A stretch of 64,000 nucleotides of DNA, taken from JASHVB01 sp035508435 (GTDB lineage Bacteria > Pseudomonadota > Alphaproteobacteria > Acetobacterales > Acetobacteraceae). This document shows positions 8,561 through 17,241 of the stretch, in pieces (position 1 is the stretch's first letter; each line of letters starts with the position of its first letter). The notes beneath the pieces were generated by a model, which was not told where the DNA came from, made no database searches, and saw nothing but the letters and a program-made list of their open reading frames with translations. The position numbers and the translations under genes are program-made. The stretch is from contig DATJNA010000209.1 in assembly GCA_035508435.1 (NCBI GenBank), positions 1-64,000 of the forward strand, given 5' to 3'.

Positions 8561-9379
8561 GTGCGATTCATGAAAGACAACAGCATATGGCGGGCGGTGC
8601 GCGAGGGGCGGGCCGCGCTGGGCACCGGGCTCAAGGAGTTCGCATCGCGCGGCGTGCCGTGGATCATCGAGGCCTCCGGCTTCGACTATTGCATGATCGA
8701 CCACGAGCATGGCGCCTTCGACCTCGAAACGATCGCGGATCTGGCCGGGTGGTTTCAGGCTACCAACGTCTCCGCGATCGTGCGGATCCATAAATCCTTC
8801 ACATATCTGATCCCGGCAATCCTCGATCAGGGGATCATGGGCATCCAGGTTTCGGAGGTCGATAACGCCGAGGACGCGCGCGCGATTGTACGGGAGGCGA
8901 AATTTCCGCCGATCGGCAACCGCGGTATCTCGGGACAGGGAATGCACACCGGGTACCGAAGCCATGGCGCCCGTCACGCCTCCGAGTATGCGCCATGGGC
9001 CAATGCCAACATCATCGCCTGCGTGTCGATCGAATCGCTTGAGGGCCTGGACAATGTCGAGGCGATCGCGGCCGTCGAAGGCATCGACATGATCGCCTAT
9101 GGCCACTCGGACCTCAGTGCGCGCCTCGGTGTTCATCTCCAACTTGAGCATCCGACCTTCAAGGCAGCCGTGCGCCGGATCGCGGCGGCTTGTAATGCGC
9201 ACGGCAAACTGGCCCGAGGCTCCGCGGAAACCGAGGCGCAGATCGAGGAGTATTGGCAGCTTGGCTGCAAGGTGTTGAACCTGCCCGGTAACGACGTCAG
9301 CACGTATCTGGATGGGCTGAAGGCACGGGCCAATCGAGCGCAAGCGCGGCTGAAGTCCATCGGTGTGCCGGTGCCTTAA
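8561..9379 (+). CDS. HpcH/HpaI-family aldolase
   Basis: Class II metal-dependent aldolase that splits 2-keto-3-deoxy or 4-hydroxy-2-keto acids into pyruvate or oxaloacetate plus an aldehyde. The 272-residue length fits the family. The IDHEHG motif carries the catalytic His, and PPIGNRGISG and the C-terminal-half GHSDLSARLG loop match family signatures. The start may be the GTG at 8561 or the ATG at 8570; a GGGAG at about 8552-8556 is 4 or 13 bases away respectively, so the choice is open. It lies 63 bp after the thiolase on the same strand. Confidence 0.88.
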   Translation: MRFMKDNSIWRAVREGRAALGTGLKEFASRGVPWIIEASGFDYCMIDHEHGAFDLETIADLAGWFQATNVSAIVRIHKSFTYLIPAILDQGIMGIQVSEVDNAEDARAIVREAKFPPIGNRGISGQGMHTGYRSHGARHASEYAPWANANIIACVSIESLEGLDNVEAIAAVEGIDMIAYGHSDLSARLGVHLQLEHPTFKAAVRRIAAACNAHGKLARGSAETEAQIEEYWQLGCKVLNLPGNDVSTYLDGLKARANRAQARLKSIGVPVP

Positions 9380-9486
9380 CGGAAGCGCGCGGGGGGCCGG
9401 CGATCCTTGCGCCTGAGTCCCTCAGGGTAAACAATGAGCAGCGAGGCGATGAAAACGCGGTCACGCCGCCAAGGGGAGGGAATGCC

Positions 9487-10305
9487 ATGGATCTCGGGTT
9501 GCAAGGCAAACATGCAATCGTGACCGGCGGGAGCCGGGGCATTGGCAAGGCCATCGCTCGCGAATTGGCCCGCGAAGGGGTCGATGTGGCGATCGTGGCG
9601 CGGAACAAGGAGGCTCTGGAGGCGACGGCGCGGGAGTTAGGCGCCGAAACAAACCGGCGCATCCTTCCGATTGCCGCCGATGTCACGTCCAAAGAGCAAG
9701 TGGAACGCATGGTCGCCGAGGCGGCACGGCAATTCGGCGGCGTGCATATCCTGGTCAACAGCGGATCGGCGCCGGGCGGTTCAGCCACTGCAACCGGCCC
9801 GATTGAGACGGTCGTGGACGAGGATTTGATCCAGGACTTCAACGTAAAATATGTCGGCGCGCTGCGTTGCTCCCGCGCTGTCATCCCGTTGATGAAGACG
9901 GCCGGTTGGGGGCGCATCATCAACATCAGCGGTGGCAACGCGCGCAACGCGGGCAATCTGAGTGGCGGCGCACGCAATGCCGGCCTGGTTCACATGACCA
10001 AGACGCTGGCGGTGCAGTTGGGTCGTCACGGCATTACGGTCAATTGCATTCATCCCGGCACGACGCGCACGGAGCGCACGCCGAGTTTGTTAGCGGCCCG
10101 CGCCGCGCAACTGGGCGTATCCGCGGAAGAAGCCGAGCGACGGGACTTTGCGCCCGACTCGCCGCGCGGCAATTCGATCTGCCGTATGGTGGATGCCTCC
10201 GAAGTCGCTTGCGTCACCGTCTTCCTGGCCTCGGATAAGGCCTGGGCGGTGTCGGGCGAATTGGTCGTGGCGAGCGGAGGCGCGGGGCGGTCTGTTTATT
10301 ACTGA
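9487..10305 (+). CDS. SDR-family protein lacking the catalytic Tyr and Lys
   Basis: The 272-residue protein has an intact cofactor motif TGGSRGIG (residues 13-20) and a typical SDR core. The usual YxxxK active site is absent: the matching stretch SGGARNAGL (159-167) has Gly160 for Tyr and Asn164 for Lys, while the following helix LVHMTKTLAVQLGRHGITVN aligns normally. The NNAG motif reads NSGS. It may bind NAD(P) without classical catalysis, or use other residues. The start ATG at 9487 follows AGGGGAGGG at suitable distance. It sits between an aldolase and an amidohydrolase, likely the same operon. Confidence 0.85.
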   Translation: MDLGLQGKHAIVTGGSRGIGKAIARELAREGVDVAIVARNKEALEATARELGAETNRRILPIAADVTSKEQVERMVAEAARQFGGVHILVNSGSAPGGSATATGPIETVVDEDLIQDFNVKYVGALRCSRAVIPLMKTAGWGRIINISGGNARNAGNLSGGARNAGLVHMTKTLAVQLGRHGITVNCIHPGTTRTERTPSLLAARAAQLGVSAEEAERRDFAPDSPRGNSICRMVDASEVACVTVFLASDKAWAVSGELVVASGGAGRSVYY

Positions 10306-10345
10306 GAAGCAACGGATAATGCATCGCACGAGCAGGGGGCCCGCC

Positions 10346-11173
10346 ATGCCAGTCATCGACGTTCAGGTTCATCCATTCGATCGAAATCATCCCGGGCGGC
10401 CGTGGGCCAGTCCCTCGCACGGGCTCGACTCAGCCACGGGCGAGGAAATGGTCGCCGCGATGACCGGCGTCGGTGTCGACGGCGCGATCATGGTGTCGTC
10501 GTTCAGCGCCTACGAATACGATCCGAGCTATGCGCTCGAAGTTTATAACGCCTACCCGGAGAAATTCCGGGTCGTGACGCCGGTCGACGCGACCGATCCG
10601 GCGATTGACGATGTGGTGGCGCGGTGGGCGACTACGCCCGGCGCGCGCGGCATTCGCATCCGCATGCGCGAGGGCCTGCCGACGGACGCCGATCATCCCG
10701 GCCTGCACCGCGCTTTCGCTGCCGCCGCCAGGCATGGCTTGCCGGTCAACTTGCTTTGCTGGGGTATCCTGGACAAAGGCCTGCCGCACATCCAGCGACA
10801 CCCCGACACGGTCATCGTGATCGACCATCTCGGCCTGCTGCAACCTGCTCGCCCGCCGGTTCCCGCCGACGTCTGGGCCGATCTGCCGAAGCTGCTGGGT
10901 TTGGCGCGCTATTCGAACGTGAGGGTGAAGATCAGCGGCGCCTGCACGATGTCGTACCAACCGTTCCCATACAACGACATCTGGGAGCCGGTGCTGCGGG
11001 TGATCGAGGCGTTCGGGCTGGATCGCTGCATGTGGGGCACCGACTGGACGCGGACGATCGGCATGCTGACCTACGAGCAAGGCGTGGCGCCGTTCCGCGA
11101 TACCAAGCGTCTGTCCGAGAGCGACAAGGCGGCACTCATGGGCGGGACGTTGCAGAAGGTCTACAAGTGGTGA
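10346..11173 (+). CDS. Amidohydrolase family 2 (ACMSD-like TIM barrel)
   Basis: The 275-residue protein belongs to the metal-dependent hydrolase/decarboxylase group that includes aminocarboxymuconate semialdehyde decarboxylase. Metal-site elements visible are VIDVQVHP near the N-terminus (one His of the usual HxH pair reads Gln-Val-His), VIDHLG around residue 160, and MWGTDWTR near residue 230 with the conserved Asp. An in-frame ATG at 10319 would add nine residues; 10346 is preferred for its nearby GGGGG. It ends the plus-strand cluster that starts at 5105. Members hydrolyse lactones or decarboxylate aromatic acids; the substrate here is unknown. Confidence 0.85.
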   Translation: MPVIDVQVHPFDRNHPGRPWASPSHGLDSATGEEMVAAMTGVGVDGAIMVSSFSAYEYDPSYALEVYNAYPEKFRVVTPVDATDPAIDDVVARWATTPGARGIRIRMREGLPTDADHPGLHRAFAAAARHGLPVNLLCWGILDKGLPHIQRHPDTVIVIDHLGLLQPARPPVPADVWADLPKLLGLARYSNVRVKISGACTMSYQPFPYNDIWEPVLRVIEAFGLDRCMWGTDWTRTIGMLTYEQGVAPFRDTKRLSESDKAALMGGTLQKVYKW

Positions 11174-11791
11174 GGCGATTGCGGGGATAACGCGACAATG
11201 CCGCGGAGTGCGAGCGGATGCATCGCACGGTTGGTGCACGGCACCCGCCGTCGGGCCAGCCTCACGCTTGAAGAAAGGTCAGAATAAGTCCGCGGCGGCC
11301 GACTTGGCCATCGCAACGACTCACGAATCTTCGGGCCGTCCGGACTTATCCAGACCTTTCTTAACGCCTACCTCGGTAGTTGCGCTCGATCAACCGTGGG
11401 GACGACGATTAACAGCCAGTCCCTGATGGCCCGTTGGAGAGGGTGATTTGTAATCTCCCACATACGATAGTACCTGGAAACTGCGCCCCGATCCGCTGTC
11501 CCGGTTTTTAATTCGATGACTATTCTGGTCCTTTCCCGATCCTGAGCAAGAATATCGATCCTCCCCGATGGGCATACTCTTTCCGAGCCGCCATCCACTA
11601 CCAGAAGCCCATCTTCAAGTTGTCCGATACAATTCCGAAGAGCGGCCTGCAAGTCCCGTGCTGGGCTGAACGCGGTCCCTACCGAATCTGCACTTGAGTC
11701 AATGGAATCAGCGCCGAGAGGGTCAGTTTCGAGCAGCGGGGTGCTCGTTGCACAATGCCATCGGATCGATTGCTCGCCGCCGCGGCCACTG
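11174..11791. other. Long stretch without an intact gene
   Basis: Between the amidohydrolase and the acyl-CoA ligase lies a stretch holding a 92-bp inverted-repeat element (11271-11362) and the remnant of a DUF91-type nuclease gene on the minus strand (11368-11805). Nothing else recognisable was seen. Confidence 0.5.
11271..11362. repeat. 92-bp element bounded by imperfect 29-bp inverted repeats
   Basis: The left arm begins AAGAAAGGTCAGAATAAGTCC at 11271. The right arm, read on the opposite strand from 11362, begins AAGAAAGGTCTGGATAAGTCC. Similarity extends about 29 bases with a few mismatches, leaving about 33 bases in the middle. The arms are too long for an ordinary terminator and there is no T-run. 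It may be the end-to-end remnant of a small transposable element, or a large RNA hairpin. No second copy was noticed in the window. Confidence 0.5.
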
Positions 11792-11805
11792 TCATGTGCT
11801 GCCAA
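11368..11805 (-). pseudogene. DUF91/NucS-like PD-(D/E)xK nuclease remnant
   Basis: The open frame (145 codons from a TTG) contains GRIDILAQDRERTRIVIELKTG, the D...ExK core of endonuclease NucS/DUF91-type nucleases, preceded by LRNCIGQLEDGLLVVDGGSE as in that family. The segment after the core, where the family has a Q-x-L-x-Y-M motif, reads AVSRYYRMWEI, and the protein ends soon after. The first 45 residues are unlike the family, and the start overlaps the end of the acyl-CoA ligase gene. It is probably a degraded or partial gene, though a small nuclease-domain protein cannot be excluded. Confidence 0.5.
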
Positions 11806-13921
11806 GCACGACCAGCGCGTCCACCGCCTTCACGCCCTGCCCCGCCGGCAGAACCATCAGCGGATTGATGTCCAACTCCGCCAGGTGTCCTTCCATATGC
11901 GTAGCGAAATACGACACCTGCACCAGCGCATCTTCCAGCGCCTCCACATCCGCCGCCGGCCGTCCGCGAAAGCCCTGCAGCAGCCGGGCGCCCTTAACCT
12001 CAGCGATCATCTCCCGAGCTTCCGACCGCGTGACAGGACACCGTCGCAGGGCCACATCGTTGTAGACCTCGACCATTACGCCGCCACTGCCGAACAGCAG
12101 CATCGGGCCCAACTGCGGGTCGCAGGACACGCCAATGATGACTTCGACGCCATCCCCCACCATCTCTTGCACCGACACACCGCTGATCCGGGCCTCGGGC
12201 GCATAGCTCTTGGCACTGGCCATGATGTCCGTGTAGGCCGTGCGTAGCTGGGCCGCATCGCGCAGGTTCAGCCGAACTACGCCGGCCTCTGTCTTGTGCA
12301 AGATATCCGGCGAATCGACCTTCAAGACCATCGGGAACCCGAGCCGTGTAGCGGCCGCGACGGCTTCCTCCGCTGACGCCGCCAGCACCTCGCGCGCACT
12401 CGCCACGCCCCAGGCCGCCAACAGCCGCTTGCTCTCGGACTCCGAGAGTGTCGCGCGCCCCAACCCAACAGCCTGTGCGATCGCCATATCCTGCGCCGCC
12501 GAACGCGGCGGGACCGAGGCAAGGCCGTCCGCCGGGCGACGCTCGCGCCAGGTATGATACGCAAGCCGGCTCCGCATGCCGCGGGCCAACTTGTCCGGCG
12601 TGTAGAAGATCGGGATCCGGGCGTTCCGCAGCATTCCCAGCCCAGCCTTGGCGTCGCGGCTGCCGGTCCACAAGAACACGACACCCTTGTCGGTCCGATC
12701 GCGCTGGCTGATGACCTGTTGCGCCTGCGCGTCGGCTCCGGAACTCGCCACCACCAGCGTCCCCATCCGGGGATCATCGACCATATGCTGCATGATCTGC
12801 GGGAACGACTCGCTGTTCGCAAAGCCGGTCACATCGGCAGGATTCGCCGCCCATCCGAAGCCCTGCAAGATCCCGTTGATGCCATCACGCGCCGCGTCGC
12901 CCAGCATCGGCAGATCGAGCCCGGCCGCGCCACACATGTCGGCGGTGAGCGAACTGATGCCGCCGGAATGCGACACCACCGCGATCCCCGGCACCGCGGG
13001 CCTGGGCGTAAACGCCAGCAGGTGCGCAACTTCTAAAAGTTCGTCGTAATCCTGGACCCGGATCACCCCGTATTGGGCAAAAATCGCATCGTAGCGGGCA
13101 TCCGCGCCGGTCAGCGCCGCGGTATGCGAGCGTGCGGCCCTCGCCCCCAATTCCGAACGACCGATCTTGATCAGCACGATCGGCTTGCCACGCTCCGCCG
13201 CGAGCTTCGCCACTTCCAGAAACTTATCGGCCCGCTTGAAGCCCTCGACAAACCCGGCAATCACGCGGGTCTCCGGATCATCCAGCAGATAGCGGGCGAA
13301 ATCCGCAAAATCGAGGTCCGCCTCGTTCCCGGTCGAGATGATGTAGCTGAAGCCGATGCCGTTCTCTACGGCTCGCACCAGGAACGGTCCGAACGCCGTC
13401 GCGCCGCTTTGGCACACCAGGCCGATCGGCCCGCTCAGCCCGTCCGCCCCGCGCGACGAAGAGGTGGCCCAGATGTCGTCTTTGACATTCGCGAGCCCCA
13501 GGCAGTTAGGCCCGCTGATCCGCATGCCGGAGGTGCGGGCAAATTCTCCCAATTCCCCCTGCAAATCACGCCGGTTGTCCACGCCGCGCTCGGCAAAGCC
13601 CGCCGAGATGACGATCGCCGATCCCGCCCCCTTGCGGTGGCTCTCCTGGAGAACCGAGAGCACCTGGTTGTAGGGCACCACCACGCCCACCAGATCGGGG
13701 GCTTCCGGCAGGCTTGTCACATTCGGGTAGGACGTCTCGCCCATGATTGCGTCATAACGTGGGTTCACAGCATAAACCCGCAGCCGGTCCTTGGCCTTCA
13801 GCGCCGCAGCCAGCATCCGCCCGCCATACTGCATCCGCGGCGTCGCGCCCACGATCGCGATGGAGCGCGGGTTGAGCATTTTGTGGATCGACGCCATCTG
13901 TGGTTCTGTCCAGAAATCCAT
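11792..13921 (-). CDS. Acyl-CoA synthetase, NDP-forming (acetate-CoA ligase ADP-forming type)
   Basis: The 709-residue protein fuses the alpha (CoA-binding, succinyl-CoA-ligase-like) and beta (ATP-grasp) parts of ADP-forming acyl-CoA ligases. The CoA-binding Rossmann domain begins SIAIVGATPRMQYGG (about 20-34). SGPNCLG lies near 136-142. His266 in RSHTAAL is the expected phosphohistidine. The ATP-grasp domain starts about residue 490 (LSESESKRLLAAWGV) and includes GFPMVLKVDSPDILHKTEAG and ELDINPLMV. It converts a carboxylic acid plus CoA and ATP to acyl-CoA plus ADP and phosphate. It is divergent from the FAD monooxygenase, with repeat element A in the gap; it probably activates an acid made by neighbouring enzymes. 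Confidence 0.92.
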   Translation of the reverse strand: MDFWTEPQMASIHKMLNPRSIAIVGATPRMQYGGRMLAAALKAKDRLRVYAVNPRYDAIMGETSYPNVTSLPEAPDLVGVVVPYNQVLSVLQESHRKGAGSAIVISAGFAERGVDNRRDLQGELGEFARTSGMRISGPNCLGLANVKDDIWATSSSRGADGLSGPIGLVCQSGATAFGPFLVRAVENGIGFSYIISTGNEADLDFADFARYLLDDPETRVIAGFVEGFKRADKFLEVAKLAAERGKPIVLIKIGRSELGARAARSHTAALTGADARYDAIFAQYGVIRVQDYDELLEVAHLLAFTPRPAVPGIAVVSHSGGISSLTADMCGAAGLDLPMLGDAARDGINGILQGFGWAANPADVTGFANSESFPQIMQHMVDDPRMGTLVVASSGADAQAQQVISQRDRTDKGVVFLWTGSRDAKAGLGMLRNARIPIFYTPDKLARGMRSRLAYHTWRERRPADGLASVPPRSAAQDMAIAQAVGLGRATLSESESKRLLAAWGVASAREVLAASAEEAVAAATRLGFPMVLKVDSPDILHKTEAGVVRLNLRDAAQLRTAYTDIMASAKSYAPEARISGVSVQEMVGDGVEVIIGVSCDPQLGPMLLFGSGGVMVEVYNDVALRRCPVTRSEAREMIAEVKGARLLQGFRGRPAADVEALEDALVQVSYFATHMEGHLAELDINPLMVLPAGQGVKAVDALVVLGST

Positions 13922-13939
13922 GACACCCCCGGAAAGTTG

Positions 13940-14043
13940 TCATTGCGAGGAGCGCAGTGACGAAGCAATCTCCAACATGGCGAGCTGCGATATGGCGGCT
14001 CGTCCCGACTGAGATTGCTTCGTCGCTGCTCTCTTCGCAATGA
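13940..14043. repeat. Palindromic intergenic element, copy A
   Basis: Two 32-bp arms (13940-13971 and 14012-14043) form an inverted repeat with 29 of 32 matches. The ends read TCATTGCGA and TCGCAATGA. The same ends and arm sequence recur at 33758-33867 and 37783-37889. It lies 18 bp before the start of the acyl-CoA ligase gene. It resembles REP/MITE-like palindromes common in alphaproteobacteria; no coding capacity. Confidence 0.8.
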
Positions 14044-14122
14044 TACGCGGCCACGACCCTGCCGGTTGATTGGCATCCGGCCGCGGGCCAAGATACCCGG
14101 CGCTTTTGAGAGATGACAAACG

Positions 14123-15310
14123 ATGAGTGGCCTCAAGATCGCGGTGATCGGTAGCGGAATCGGCGGGCTCACCGCCGCGGTATCGCTGCGGCAGGCCGGC
14201 TTCGATGTCGATGTTTACGAACAGGCGCCGGAGCTGACCACGATCGGCGGCGGAATCAACATGGGTCCGAACGCCGTCCGGGTGCTGTATGGTCTCGGCC
14301 TGCGAGAGGGCCTGCATCGCGAGGGCGTAAGGCCGCTGACGCACCATCAGCGGCGCTGGGACGACGGCAGCACGCTCGCCTACACAGCGATCAATCCGCG
14401 CTGCGAAGACCTTTATGGCGCGCCCCATATCACCATCCACCGTGCCGATTTGCTCGACGTCATCGCCTCAGGCTTTCCCACCGACCGTATACACCTCGGC
14501 CACCGCCTCGTGGGGTTTGACGACGTCGGCGACCGTGCGGCTGTGTCGTTTGCTAACGGCATGCGGATCGAGACCGACGTGCTGGTCGGTGCCGACGGGA
14601 TTCACTCTGCTGTGCGTGCGGGGCTGTTCGGCGAACAAGCACCGCAATTCGCCGGGTGTGTTGCCTATCGGGGGTTGGTTCCGGCCGCGCGTATTGCGGA
14701 TCTGAGGCTCGAGCTCGGCAACCAGTCCTGGCTCGGCCCCGGTGCCCATTTCGTACACTATTACGTCGCGCGCGGGAATCTCCTCAACTTCGTTGGTTGG
14801 ACGGAGCATGACGCGTGGAACCGCGAGAACTGGACCGACCGTGCGACGATCGCCCGCGCGCTCGCCGCGTTCGAGAGTTGGCATCCGCAAGTTCGTCAGA
14901 TCATCGGCGCGGCCGATGCCTGCTTTATTTGGGCACTGTTCGACCGCGATCCGCTGCCGCGCTGGTCGGCCGGTCGCGTGACCCTGCTCGGCGACGCCTG
15001 TCACCCGATGTATCCGTTCATGGGGCAGGGCGCGGCGCAAGCGATCGAGGATGGGGCGACGCTCGCGGCCTGTCTCAAGGCAGGCGGCGATCCGGCCGCG
15101 GCGCTCGAACGCTACGAGAGCCTGCGTCTGCCGCGCGTCACACGGCTGCAGCAGATGTCGCGCGCTAACAAGTCGCGCTTCCACATGCGGGACGGACCGA
15201 TGCAGGCCGCGCGCGACGCCGAATGGCGAAGGTCTCCCGAACGCGATCCCGAGGCGATGCGCTGGCTCTACGGTTTCGACGCGAGCGCGTTGCAAGCGGC
15301 ATCCGCCTGA
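14123..15310 (+). CDS. FAD-dependent monooxygenase (salicylate/3-hydroxybenzoate hydroxylase type)
   Basis: Group A flavoprotein hydroxylase of 395 residues. The FAD dinucleotide motif G10-S-G-I-G-G15 is followed by an acidic Glu at the end of the second strand (VYEQAP). The DG motif is at residues 158-159 (VGADGIHSAVR). The GD motif is G290-D291 in LLGDACHPMYPFMGQGAAQAIED. These enzymes use NAD(P)H and oxygen to hydroxylate aromatic rings or related substrates. The start ATG at 14123 gives the motif at the usual distance. It is divergent from the acyl-CoA ligase and 111 bp ahead of the deacylase-like gene, so it may share a transcript with it. Substrate not deducible. Confidence 0.9.
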   Translation: MSGLKIAVIGSGIGGLTAAVSLRQAGFDVDVYEQAPELTTIGGGINMGPNAVRVLYGLGLREGLHREGVRPLTHHQRRWDDGSTLAYTAINPRCEDLYGAPHITIHRADLLDVIASGFPTDRIHLGHRLVGFDDVGDRAAVSFANGMRIETDVLVGADGIHSAVRAGLFGEQAPQFAGCVAYRGLVPAARIADLRLELGNQSWLGPGAHFVHYYVARGNLLNFVGWTEHDAWNRENWTDRATIARALAAFESWHPQVRQIIGAADACFIWALFDRDPLPRWSAGRVTLLGDACHPMYPFMGQGAAQAIEDGATLAACLKAGGDPAAALERYESLRLPRVTRLQQMSRANKSRFHMRDGPMQAARDAEWRRSPERDPEAMRWLYGFDASALQAASA

Positions 15311-15421
15311 GCCGATGCGGCATCGGCTGACCACCGCGGTATCGGCGGCCGCTGCGGCATGCTATGCTGGCGGCAAGCAATCGCGATTGGCATCGAACGA
15401 CCAACGGGAGGGAGTAAGCCG

Positions 15422-17128
15422 ATGACGTATGATTTGTTGATCCGCAATGGACGCATCGTTGACGGCTCCGGCATGTCGCCGTATCGCGGCGATGTCGCGG
15501 TGAAAGACGGCAAGATCGCAGAGATCGGCAGACTGAGTGGACCGGCCGCCCGCACCGTCGACGCCCAGGGCGCCGTGGTGGCACCTGGCTTTATCGACAA
15601 CCATTGTCACTACGATGCCCAGGTGACCTGGGACCCGCTATGCTCCTATTCGTGTGACCATGGCGCGACCACGGTCATCTTCGGAAATTGCTCGTTATCG
15701 TTGGCGCCTGTCCGGCCGGGCAGGTCTGAACGCCTCGCCGAGTTTCTGTCCTATGTCGAAGCGATCCCAATGGACGTACTGCGCACCGTCGACTTCACCT
15801 GGGAGACGGTGCCGCAATACATCGATCAGCTCGATCGCAGTCTCGGTGTGAATGTCGGTCAGCTCATCGGCCACTCCGCGGTGCGCTACTATGTCATGGG
15901 CGACGATTGCCAGAAACGCGCCGCGACAGACGCCGAGATCAAGGCGATGCAGGAGGTCGTGCGCGAGGGAATGCTGGCCGGCGCGCTCGGTATTTCCGTG
16001 TCGCGCAATCAGGGACACTACGATCCGCAGGGTGTCCACGTCCCCGCATTATGGGCCGAGGAGAAGGAGATTTTCGCGCTAGGCGACGTGTTGCGCGAAC
16101 TCGGCACCGGCATCATCCAGAGCGGTGGTGGCAACGGTGCCGAAATGAAGAACAGTTTGATGAGCCGGCTGTCGGAGGCTACCGGCAGGCCGGTGATCTA
16201 CAACAATCTCAACCAGTCGATGCGCCGACCTAACGAGTGGAAAGAGCAGATGGCGCATGTCGATACGACGATCGCGCAGGGCATCCGTGCCTACCCAACC
16301 AGCACGCCCAACCGCATCACCGACTTCTTCACGATGGAGAACACGCAGACCTTCCGCGGCCTGCCGACCTGGCATCCCATTCTGCTGTCCACACACGAAG
16401 AGAAGCTGCGTGCCTATAGCGATCCCGAAATTCGCAAGAAGCTGCATGCCGAGGCGGTCGAATTCAAGGTCGACAAGGCCCCGCCTGGAATCTGCCGCAC
16501 CTGGTGGGACTACATGACCGTCCAGCATGCGGCGCTGCCGAAGAACAAGGGTCTCGAGGGCATGACGGTCGGGGAGATCGCCAAGGCGCGGGGCAAGGGC
16601 ATCATCGACGCGTTTCTTGACCTTGTCGTCGAGGAGAACCTGGAAACCGCATTCCTGCACGGCGAGAACAACGTCGATGACGAGGCGGTTGCCAAGATCC
16701 TCAACTACCCAAATGCCATCATCGGCCTGTCGGACGGCGGCGCGCATGTGCAGTTCCAGAGCGGGTTCGGTTTCAGCACCCGCCTGCTGGGCGAGTGGGT
16801 GCGCGAAAAAAAGATCATGTCGCTGGAAGCCGCGGTGCGGCGCCTGACTTTCGAGTCGGCGTCGATCTTCGGCCTGCACGACCGCGGCTTGCTGCAGCCG
16901 GGCATGGTCGCCGATATCGTGGTGTTCGATCCCGACACGGTCCGTCCGCTGCCGCACGAGGTGGTGCACGACTTTCCCAATGGGGCCATGCGCATCCGCG
17001 AGCCGGCGCAGGGCATCCACATGACGGTCGTCAACGGCCAGGTTCTGATGGAAGAGGGCAAGCACAGCGGCGCGCTGCCCGGCAGGGTGCTGCGCAACCC
17101 GTACTACCGCGCAACGCACAAAAACTGA
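15422..17128 (+). CDS. N-acyl-D-amino-acid deacylase-like amidohydrolase (family 3)
   Basis: Metal-dependent hydrolase of 568 residues. The family start MTYDLLIRNGRIVDGSG is present. The metal motif reads PGFIDNHCHYDAQ, with Cys in place of Thr in the usual HTHxD. GNCS near residue 95 holds the conserved Cys that bridges metals in D-aminoacylases. SDGGAH near residue 440 carries the catalytic Asp. The C-terminal beta domain includes GMVADIVVFDPDTV. Start ATG at 15422 follows ACGGGAGGGAG. Many proteins with this name act on unrelated amides or cyclic ureides, so the substrate is open. A strong hairpin follows the stop. Confidence 0.88.
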   Translation: MTYDLLIRNGRIVDGSGMSPYRGDVAVKDGKIAEIGRLSGPAARTVDAQGAVVAPGFIDNHCHYDAQVTWDPLCSYSCDHGATTVIFGNCSLSLAPVRPGRSERLAEFLSYVEAIPMDVLRTVDFTWETVPQYIDQLDRSLGVNVGQLIGHSAVRYYVMGDDCQKRAATDAEIKAMQEVVREGMLAGALGISVSRNQGHYDPQGVHVPALWAEEKEIFALGDVLRELGTGIIQSGGGNGAEMKNSLMSRLSEATGRPVIYNNLNQSMRRPNEWKEQMAHVDTTIAQGIRAYPTSTPNRITDFFTMENTQTFRGLPTWHPILLSTHEEKLRAYSDPEIRKKLHAEAVEFKVDKAPPGICRTWWDYMTVQHAALPKNKGLEGMTVGEIAKARGKGIIDAFLDLVVEENLETAFLHGENNVDDEAVAKILNYPNAIIGLSDGGAHVQFQSGFGFSTRLLGEWVREKKIMSLEAAVRRLTFESASIFGLHDRGLLQPGMVADIVVFDPDTVRPLPHEVVHDFPNGAMRIREPAQGIHMTVVNGQVLMEEGKHSGALPGRVLRNPYYRATHKN

Positions 17129-17132
17129 AGCA

Positions 17133-17177
17133 ATGGCGGCCGCAGCGGGCCAAGTGTCAGGACGCTGCGGCCGCCAT
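17133..17177 (+). terminator. Perfect 15-bp hairpin after the deacylase-like gene
   Basis: ATGGCGGCCGCAGCG (17133-17147) pairs perfectly with CGCTGCGGCCGCCAT (17163-17177) across a 15-base loop, 4 bases after the stop codon. There is no T-run, so it may act as a transcript-end stabiliser or a factor-assisted terminator. Confidence 0.55.
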
Positions 17178-17241
17178 CTGCTTTCGACCGGTGGCCGATG
17201 CGGTGAATGTCCGGACATAACTTGCAAGGGGAGGCTTGTTG

